The notes under the pieces: model-generated | What the model was told of the DNA's origin: nothing | Seen by the model: the letters and a program-made list of their open reading frames with translations, nothing else | Database searches by the model: none | Origin: Paraburkholderia sp. Tr-20389 | GTDB lineage: Bacteria > Pseudomonadota > Gammaproteobacteria > Burkholderiales > Burkholderiaceae | Reading direction: 5' to 3' | Length of the DNA stretch: 64,000 nucleotides | NCBI RefSeq assembly: GCF_017104565.1 | Contig: NZ_JAAGPD010000011.1 | Coordinates: forward strand, 1-64,000 | Part shown: positions 58,866 through 64,000 of the stretch, one piece after another | Position numbering within the stretch: position 1 is the stretch's first letter | Layout: each line of letters starts with the position of its first letter | Translations under genes and position numbers: made by a program

Positions 58866-59786
58866 ATGCAATTCGATGCCGAATTGCTTCTGCTCGGCAT
58901 GGCGCCCATCTTTCTTGCGTGCATTGGCTGGGAAGCGTGGCACGCGCGGCGCACACATCCCGAAGCGCATAGGTACAGCTGGCGCGACACCGCGTGCAAC
59001 ACCGCGCTCGCGCTGATGCACCAGTGCGCCGACAAGCTCGCATGGCTGTTCGTGATTCCCGTCTATGCGTATTGCTACACGCACTACCGCCTGTTCGACT
59101 GGCGTGCGGGATGGCTATCGTTCGTCGTGCTGTTCGTCGCGCAGGATCTGCTCTATTACGCGTTTCACCGCTGCAGCCATCGCGTGCGCTGGCTGTGGGC
59201 CGCGCATGTCGTGCATCACTCGTCGGAGCGCATGAACTTCTCGACGGCGTTTCGCCAGAGCCTCATGTATCCCGTCGCGGGCATGTGGCTGTTCTGGATT
59301 CCGCTGGCGTTTCTCGGCTTTCCACCGAAGCAGATCGTCGGCATCGTGCTGATCAATCTGGCGTTTCAATTCTTCGTGCATACGCAGTCGGTCGGCAAAC
59401 TCGGCTGGCTCGAATACGTGCTGAACACGCCGTCGATCCATCGCGTGCATCACGCGCGCAACGACCGTTATATCGACCGCAACTATGCGGGCGTGCTGGT
59501 GATCTGGGACAGGCTGTTCGGCAGCTATGTCGCCGAGGATCCTGTCGAGCCGCCTGTGTACGGGATCGTCGAGCCGCTGCACACCTATAACCCGCTGAAG
59601 GCGACGTTTCATGAGTGGGTGTCGATGGCACAGGACGTCGTGCGCGTGCGCGGCTGGCGCAACCGGTTCAGCGCCCTGTTCGCGCCGCCTGCATGGGCCG
59701 TGCAGTATCACGCGAGCCTGAGCGGCGCTCGCGATACGCATGAGGCTGTGGAGCGCGGCGAACACAACAACAACGCAGCCATTTGA
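58866..59786 (+). CDS. Sterol desaturase/fatty acid hydroxylase-superfamily membrane protein
   Basis: 306 aa, several hydrophobic segments. The di-iron His boxes are present: HRCSH, HVVHHSSERMN, and HRVHHARN. Family members hydroxylate or desaturate lipids or cleave alkylglycerol ethers; the bacterial substrate is unknown. GGAGGGAG precedes the ATG at 58866. The C-terminus is a short polar Asn-rich tail. No lipid gene is adjacent. Confidence 0.88.
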   Translation: MQFDAELLLLGMAPIFLACIGWEAWHARRTHPEAHRYSWRDTACNTALALMHQCADKLAWLFVIPVYAYCYTHYRLFDWRAGWLSFVVLFVAQDLLYYAFHRCSHRVRWLWAAHVVHHSSERMNFSTAFRQSLMYPVAGMWLFWIPLAFLGFPPKQIVGIVLINLAFQFFVHTQSVGKLGWLEYVLNTPSIHRVHHARNDRYIDRNYAGVLVIWDRLFGSYVAEDPVEPPVYGIVEPLHTYNPLKATFHEWVSMAQDVVRVRGWRNRFSALFAPPAWAVQYHASLSGARDTHEAVERGEHNNNAAI

Positions 59787-59948
59787 ACGGCGCGACGCAG
59801 TCAAAAAACAAAAACAGGCAGCAAAAAAGAAGCAAGCAGGGAAGGTGTTGCAGGCTGCCGCCCGATCCACTCGACGGGCGCGACCTGCAAGGAATGGCGC
59901 ACGAGACACATCGCTCGAAGCCAGTACATACGAGGAGATAAGGACTTT

Positions 59949-61160
59949 ATGATGCAAGCATCAAACAATACTGGCGTCGTGCATTTCGTGCGCGCGGCGC
60001 GGATCGCCGTCGCATGCGCGGCATTCGCGACGCTCGTCGCTTGCGGGGGCGGCGGAAGCAGCAACAACAATAGCAGCGCGAGCAGCACGCCGGCGGGCGG
60101 GGTCAAGCTGCAGGTGGTGTCGTTCGGGGACAGCCTGTCGGACGTCGGCACGTACTCGCCTGTGATCACGGCGAGCTTCGGCGGCGGTCGCTTCACGACG
60201 AACCCCGGCGAAGTGTGGACGCAGAAGATCGCCGAATACTACGGCGACACGCTGACGCCGGCGTACGTGGGAGGCTTCGGCAAAGCGCTCGTCGCAAACG
60301 GCGGCATGGGCTACGCGCAGGGCGGCTCCGACGTATCGCGCACCGACGGCAACGGCTACGCGCCGAACAGCATGGCGGCAACGACGTGGCCGGTCACCAA
60401 GCAGGTCCAGCAGTATCTGACCGATCACGGCAGCTTCAATTCGAATCAGCTCGTGCTGATCAACGGCGGCGCCAACGACATCCTGCAGAACCTGTCCGCG
60501 ATGCTGACGTCGATCCAGACGCAGGTCGCGCAACTGACCGACCCGACCCAGGCGCCCCTCGTCGTCCAGTCCGTTGCTGCGAGCACGGTCGGGCCGATGG
60601 CGCAGACGCTCGCGACGCAGATCGGCACGGTCCTCGCAAGCGGCGCGACCCATGTGGTCGTGATGGATGTGCCCGATATCGGCAAGACACCGCTCGCCAC
60701 GAGCCTCGCAACGCAGCTCGGCTCGACGCAGATTCCGACGCTGATCTCGGGCATCGTCGCGACGTATAACGGCGTGCTGCAGAAGGCGCTGGCGGCCGGC
60801 GGCCTGACGAGCAAGGTGGTCTACGTGTCGACCAGCGACTGGCTCACGCCGCTGCTCGCCAATCCGGCGGCGCAAGGCTTCAGCAACACGACGGGCACGG
60901 CCTGCAACATCACGCAGATGGCCACGAATGCAACGGCTTACGCGACCGCGAACCCTTCCGTGCTGACGGGCGGCATGACGGCGGCGCAGTATGGCCAGCA
61001 ATTCGCATCGTCGCTGTTCTGCTCGCCGAATACGCTGACGGTCGCAGGCGCGGACCAGTCGTATGTGTTCGCCGACACGATCCACCCGACAACGCATGCG
61101 CACGCTGCATTCGCGACACTCGTCGAAGGCAAGATCGCGGCGTCGGGTCTGGGCAAGTAA
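59949..61160 (+). CDS. GDSL/SGNH-family esterase lipoprotein
   Basis: 403 aa. A lipobox LVAC (C32) is followed by a Gly/Ser/Asn linker, then block I FGDSLSD with S62, block III GGANDI, and the catalytic DTIHPTTHAH at the end. Outer-membrane-anchored esterase or lipase is likely. Start could be 59949 or the next ATG; GGAGATAAGG lies upstream. Preceded by a 162-bp gap with no gene; ends in a strong terminator. Confidence 0.88.
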   Translation: MMQASNNTGVVHFVRAARIAVACAAFATLVACGGGGSSNNNSSASSTPAGGVKLQVVSFGDSLSDVGTYSPVITASFGGGRFTTNPGEVWTQKIAEYYGDTLTPAYVGGFGKALVANGGMGYAQGGSDVSRTDGNGYAPNSMAATTWPVTKQVQQYLTDHGSFNSNQLVLINGGANDILQNLSAMLTSIQTQVAQLTDPTQAPLVVQSVAASTVGPMAQTLATQIGTVLASGATHVVVMDVPDIGKTPLATSLATQLGSTQIPTLISGIVATYNGVLQKALAAGGLTSKVVYVSTSDWLTPLLANPAAQGFSNTTGTACNITQMATNATAYATANPSVLTGGMTAAQYGQQFASSLFCSPNTLTVAGADQSYVFADTIHPTTHAHAAFATLVEGKIAASGLGK

Positions 61161-61197
61161 GCGCTCTGCCCGGCTTGTTCCGGTGTATTCCGATGTT

Positions 61198-61236
61198 AAA
61201 AAGCCCGGCTCTCGCGAGTCGGGCTTTTTGTTTTTC
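61198..61236. terminator. Terminator between the GDSL gene and tsaC
   Basis: AAAAAGCCCGGCT pairs with AGTCGGGCTTTTT (one G-T) around CTCGCG, followed by GTTTTT on the plus strand and TTTAAC on the minus strand. It can end both convergent genes. Confidence 0.85.
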
Positions 61237-61259
61237 AGGTGTCGGCTTCTACGATCGTG

Positions 61260-62303
61260 TCAGGCTTCGTTCGCCTCGAACGCCGCCGCTGCACGCCCCA
61301 GCCTGTCATTGACGGCGATCCATTCGATGGTATCGGGGAGCTTCTCGATCAGAATGCGCGACACGTTCGCCCGATCCAGCGCGCGCAGCAAACCATAGAG
61401 ATCGCGCGCATACAGATGCGGATCTTCCGGCGCGGCGACGAAATGCACGCCCTCTGCTTCCGCCCACCGCCCGGCACGCGACGCACGCGCGACCAGCGCC
61501 ACGCGCTCACCGGGAGCGCGCGCGGTCAGCAGTGGCTCTAGCACGTCGAACGGCAACAAAGCGAGCGGCGTGCGCGGCGCATAGTGCGCTTTCAGCGTGC
61601 CAGATGCACGCGGCGCGCTCGCATCCGAACCATCGGGCAAACGCGGCATTTCGCCGAGCACGTCGGCGATGTCTTGCGGCGTGACATGGCCCGGCCGCAG
61701 CAACGCAGGAAAACCACGCGACAGATCGACGATGGTCGACTCGATGCCCACGTCGGAGGATCCGCCGTCGAGCACGTGAATCGCATCGCCGAACTCGTCG
61801 CGCACATGTTGTGCCGTGGTCGGGCTGACGTGACCGAAGCGATTCGCCGACGGCGCCGCCACGCCGCCATGGCCATTGCGCAACGCGCTGAATGCCGCGA
61901 GCAGTGACTGCGCGACAGGATGCGACGGGCAACGCAATCCGACGGAATCCTGACCACCGCTCACTGCTGCCGGAATATGCGCGGCACGTTTAAGAATCAA
62001 CGTAAGCGGACCCGGCCAGAACGCGTCAATCAGGCGCTGCGCATCGGACGGCAACTGCGCGACCCAGTAGTTCGGGTCGCCGCCCGGCGCCAGATGGACG
62101 ATCACCGGATGATTCGCCGGCCTGCCCTTCGCGGCATAAATGCGCGCGACTGCATCAGGACTTTCGGCGTCGCCGCCTAGTCCATACACGGTCTCTGTAG
62201 GAAACGCGACGAGTTGTCCTGCATCGAGCAGCGCTGCTGCGTGCGCGATTTCGTCGGCGCCGACGCTCGACGCCACGACAGCAGGTTTCGTTTGATCCGG
62301 CAT
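61260..62303 (-). CDS. tsaC: L-threonylcarbamoyladenylate synthase (Sua5/YwlC type)
   Basis: 347 aa. Makes threonylcarbamoyl-AMP from threonine, bicarbonate and ATP for tRNA t6A37. The YrdC core has FPTETVYGLGGDA, KGRPANHPVIVHL and APSANRFGHVSPT; the C-terminal ~120 residues form the Sua5 domain absent from short TsaC proteins. Twelve bp after purK, so in the purE-purK transcript. Confidence 0.94.
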   Translation of the reverse strand: MPDQTKPAVVASSVGADEIAHAAALLDAGQLVAFPTETVYGLGGDAESPDAVARIYAAKGRPANHPVIVHLAPGGDPNYWVAQLPSDAQRLIDAFWPGPLTLILKRAAHIPAAVSGGQDSVGLRCPSHPVAQSLLAAFSALRNGHGGVAAPSANRFGHVSPTTAQHVRDEFGDAIHVLDGGSSDVGIESTIVDLSRGFPALLRPGHVTPQDIADVLGEMPRLPDGSDASAPRASGTLKAHYAPRTPLALLPFDVLEPLLTARAPGERVALVARASRAGRWAEAEGVHFVAAPEDPHLYARDLYGLLRALDRANVSRILIEKLPDTIEWIAVNDRLGRAAAAFEANEA

Positions 62304-62315
62304 CGGGGCTCGTGC

Positions 62316-63524
62316 TCAGTTCGTCGGGATATGCAGCAGACGCGCACAATCGCGCGCCGCAGAACGCGCATGCTCGAGCGTCGCGGCCGTGAAGTTCACG
62401 TGACCCATCTTGCGACCGGGCCGCGCTTCTTCCTTGCCATACAGATGCAGACGCGCTTCCGGCATCGCGGCGACTTCGTGCCACGGTGGCGTGACGGCGG
62501 CCGTTGGTCTGTCGCCCTTCGCGTTGGCCGGGAACCACACGTCGCCGAGGATGTTCAGCATCACGGCAGGCGAATGCTGGCGCGTGTCGCCGAGCGGCAT
62601 GCCCGTCATCGCGCGCACCTGCTGTTCGAACTGGCTCGTCGCACAGGCGTCGACCGTGTAGTGGCCGGAGTTGTGCGGACGCGGCGCCATTTCGTTCGCG
62701 ACCAGCGTGCCGTCTTCGAGAATGAAGAACTCCACGCACAGCACGCCGACATAACCGAGCTTGTCCGCGATCTGCAGCGCGGCCTGCTGCGCCTGCTCGA
62801 CGAGCGTCGCGTTCGCGTCAGGCGCGGGCACGATGGTGTGCGACAGCACGCCATTGCGATGTGTGTTCTGCGCAAGCGGATAGACAGCCGAGCAACCCAT
62901 CGCACCGCGCGCGATCAGCGCCGACACTTCGAACTTCAGCGGCAGACGCTTTTCGAGCACGCACGCGACGCCACCTAGCGACGCATACGCTGCGCGCGCT
63001 TCGGCGGCGTTGCCCACGCGCACCTGGCCCTTGCCGTCGTAGCCCATGCGCGCCGTCTTCAGAATGCCGGGCAGCACGGCTTCGAGCGCGGCGTCATTCA
63101 GCTCAGCCAGCGAATCCGGCGATTCGATCACGACATGCGGCGCAACCGGCACGCCCGACGAAGCGATGAAGCGCTTCTCCGCAATGCGGTCTTGCGCGAC
63201 GGCGACGCAGCGCCCCGCGGGACTGACGAACGTCGTGCGCGCGAGGAAATCGAGGCTCGCGGACGGGACGTTTTCGAACTCGGTCGACACCGCCGCGCAC
63301 AGGCGCGCAAGTTCGGTGAGGGCCGCTTCATCGTCGTAGGCGGCACGCAGATGGCGATCGGCGACAGCGCCCGCCGGACTGGTTTCGTCCGGATCGAGCA
63401 CGGCAACGCGATAGCCCATCGCCTGCGCGGCAAAGCAGAACATGCGGCCGAGCTGGCCGCCACCAACCATGCCGAGCCATGCGCCGGGCATAATCGGTGA
63501 AACCGGAGTGTTGTCTGGATTCAT
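62316..63524 (-). CDS. purK: 5-(carboxyamino)imidazole ribonucleotide synthase
   Basis: 402 aa, ATP-grasp enzyme carboxylating AIR to N5-CAIR in purine synthesis. N-terminal [15 protein letters not shown], central [15 protein letters not shown] and late [16 protein letters not shown] motifs are diagnostic. Seventy-four bp after purE in the same direction. An upstream start is not needed; this ATG gives the family N-terminus. Confidence 0.96.
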   Translation of the reverse strand: MNPDNTPVSPIMPGAWLGMVGGGQLGRMFCFAAQAMGYRVAVLDPDETSPAGAVADRHLRAAYDDEAALTELARLCAAVSTEFENVPSASLDFLARTTFVSPAGRCVAVAQDRIAEKRFIASSGVPVAPHVVIESPDSLAELNDAALEAVLPGILKTARMGYDGKGQVRVGNAAEARAAYASLGGVACVLEKRLPLKFEVSALIARGAMGCSAVYPLAQNTHRNGVLSHTIVPAPDANATLVEQAQQAALQIADKLGYVGVLCVEFFILEDGTLVANEMAPRPHNSGHYTVDACATSQFEQQVRAMTGMPLGDTRQHSPAVMLNILGDVWFPANAKGDRPTAAVTPPWHEVAAMPEARLHLYGKEEARPGRKMGHVNFTAATLEHARSAARDCARLLHIPTN

Positions 63525-63598
63525 CTTGGTGGTCGGTCGCGGCCGACGTGAGAGTCGGCCGGGTGAGACATCGAACGGCGAAGCGGCACCGCTGCGCG

Positions 63599-64000
63599 TT
63601 ACAGCGGCGGCAGCGTCATCGCGTGAGCCGCCTGGTTCTGGCGCACGCGGAACGCAGCGAGCTTCTCCGCATATTCCGGCGATGTGCCGGACAGCAACGA
63701 CACGGCGAACAGCGCCGCATTCGCCGCGCCTGCTTCGCCGATCGCGAACGTCGCGACGGGCACGCCCTTCGGCATCTGCACGATCGAATGCAACGAATCG
63801 ACGCCCTTCAGATACTTGCTCGCGACGGGCACGCCCAGCACGGGCACCGTCGTCTTCGCGGCGAGCATGCCCGGCAGATGCGCCGCGCCGCCCGCGCCCG
63901 CGATGATCGCGCGGATGCCGCGCTCGCGCGCGCTTTCAGCATAGGCGAACATCTCGTCCGGCATGCGGTGCGCGGACACGACCTTCGCTTCGTACGGCAC
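63599..64000 (-). CDS. purE: N5-CAIR mutase PurE, 5' end cut by the window
   Basis: Partial: 133 C-terminal residues, reading in from the right edge with no start codon in view. [53 protein letters not shown] and [14 protein letters not shown] are class I PurE signatures, including the active-site SAHR. Converts N5-CAIR to CAIR, the step after PurK. First gene seen of the purE-purK-tsaC transcript. Confidence 0.95.
   Translation of the reverse strand: MPYEAKVVSAHRMPDEMFAYAESARERGIRAIIAGAGGAAHLPGMLAAKTTVPVLGVPVASKYLKGVDSLHSIVQMPKGVPVATFAIGEAGAANAALFAVSLLSGTSPEYAEKLAAFRVRQNQAAHAMTLPPL

Noticed and set aside
59740-59952. 70-codon Lys/Gln-rich frame between the sterol-desaturase-type and GDSL genes
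   Set aside because: No ribosome site, overlaps the preceding gene and has no protein-like pattern beyond low complexity.

Overview
This is a GC-rich, gene-dense stretch of a Burkholderiaceae chromosome, most like Paraburkholderia. The indications are a BpeAB-OprB-type efflux locus with a divergent TetR gene, a kynBUA operon beside an Lrp-type regulator, several ABC-type polyol uptake clusters, a glutathione-dependent formaldehyde operon, and an intergenic repeat whose spurious peptides are familiar from Paraburkholderia annotations. I support 57 protein genes, one of them cut by the window edge (purE). I see no tRNA, rRNA, CRISPR array, transposase or phage gene.

Layout. 1-6000: housekeeping and stress genes (tcdA, pdxH, cfa, a DUF72 gene, msrA, a flavin reductase). 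6046-9563: Lrp/AsnC regulator and kynB-kynU-kynA, the first steps of tryptophan breakdown to anthranilate. 9564-10481: gene-free, holding a perfect (GCTTTT)21 tract and two facing copies of a ~285 bp dispersed repeat. 10482-18628 (minus): an AraC regulator followed by a ribose-type ABC transporter, an erythritol/threitol-type dehydrogenase, an FGGY kinase and an SDR, probably a short-chain polyol pathway. 19235-23379 (plus): dalD, xylB and a SorC-type regulator for D-arabinitol. 23408-25189: a TPR glycosyltransferase-like gene. 25442-31552 (minus): a MalK-type polyol ABC transporter operon with a sorbitol-dehydrogenase-like SDR and a HAD phosphatase. 31842-35042: zur-znuA-znuC-znuB zinc uptake. 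35107-38688: fghA, adhC and a third FGGY kinase. 39111-40526: purine/uracil permease. 40600-41474: two small overlapping genes that look like a toxin-antitoxin pair. 41704-48740: oprB-bpeB-bpeA and divergent bpeR. 48829-52862: isochorismatase-type hydrolase, a GlxA-type regulator and small envelope or unknown genes. 53103-56690: response regulator, sensor kinase and DegP-like protease. 57027-61160: PBP4, a sterol-desaturase-family protein and a GDSL lipoprotein. 61260-64000: tsaC, purK, purE.

How the parts work together. The dalD-xylB unit and the transporter operon starting at 31552 lie 12 kb apart and face each other, yet carry the same promoter plan: TTGACA, 17 bp, GATCAT, 13 bp, then a 12-bp inverted repeat GAGCAA(A/T)TGCTC. 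This argues that one regulator, most simply the SorC-type protein encoded between them, controls uptake and catabolism together. Imported arabinitol/sorbitol-type polyols would be oxidised by DalD or the SmoS-like SDR, and xylulose phosphorylated by XylB. The second transporter cluster has its own AraC regulator and lacks this motif.

The least described items are the two-gene module at 40600-41474 with its 16-bp perfect palindrome, the inverted repeat pair beside the hexanucleotide tract, and a zinc importer whose His-rich segment is on the ATPase instead of the binding protein. All functional statements rest on reading the sequence; no database search was run.
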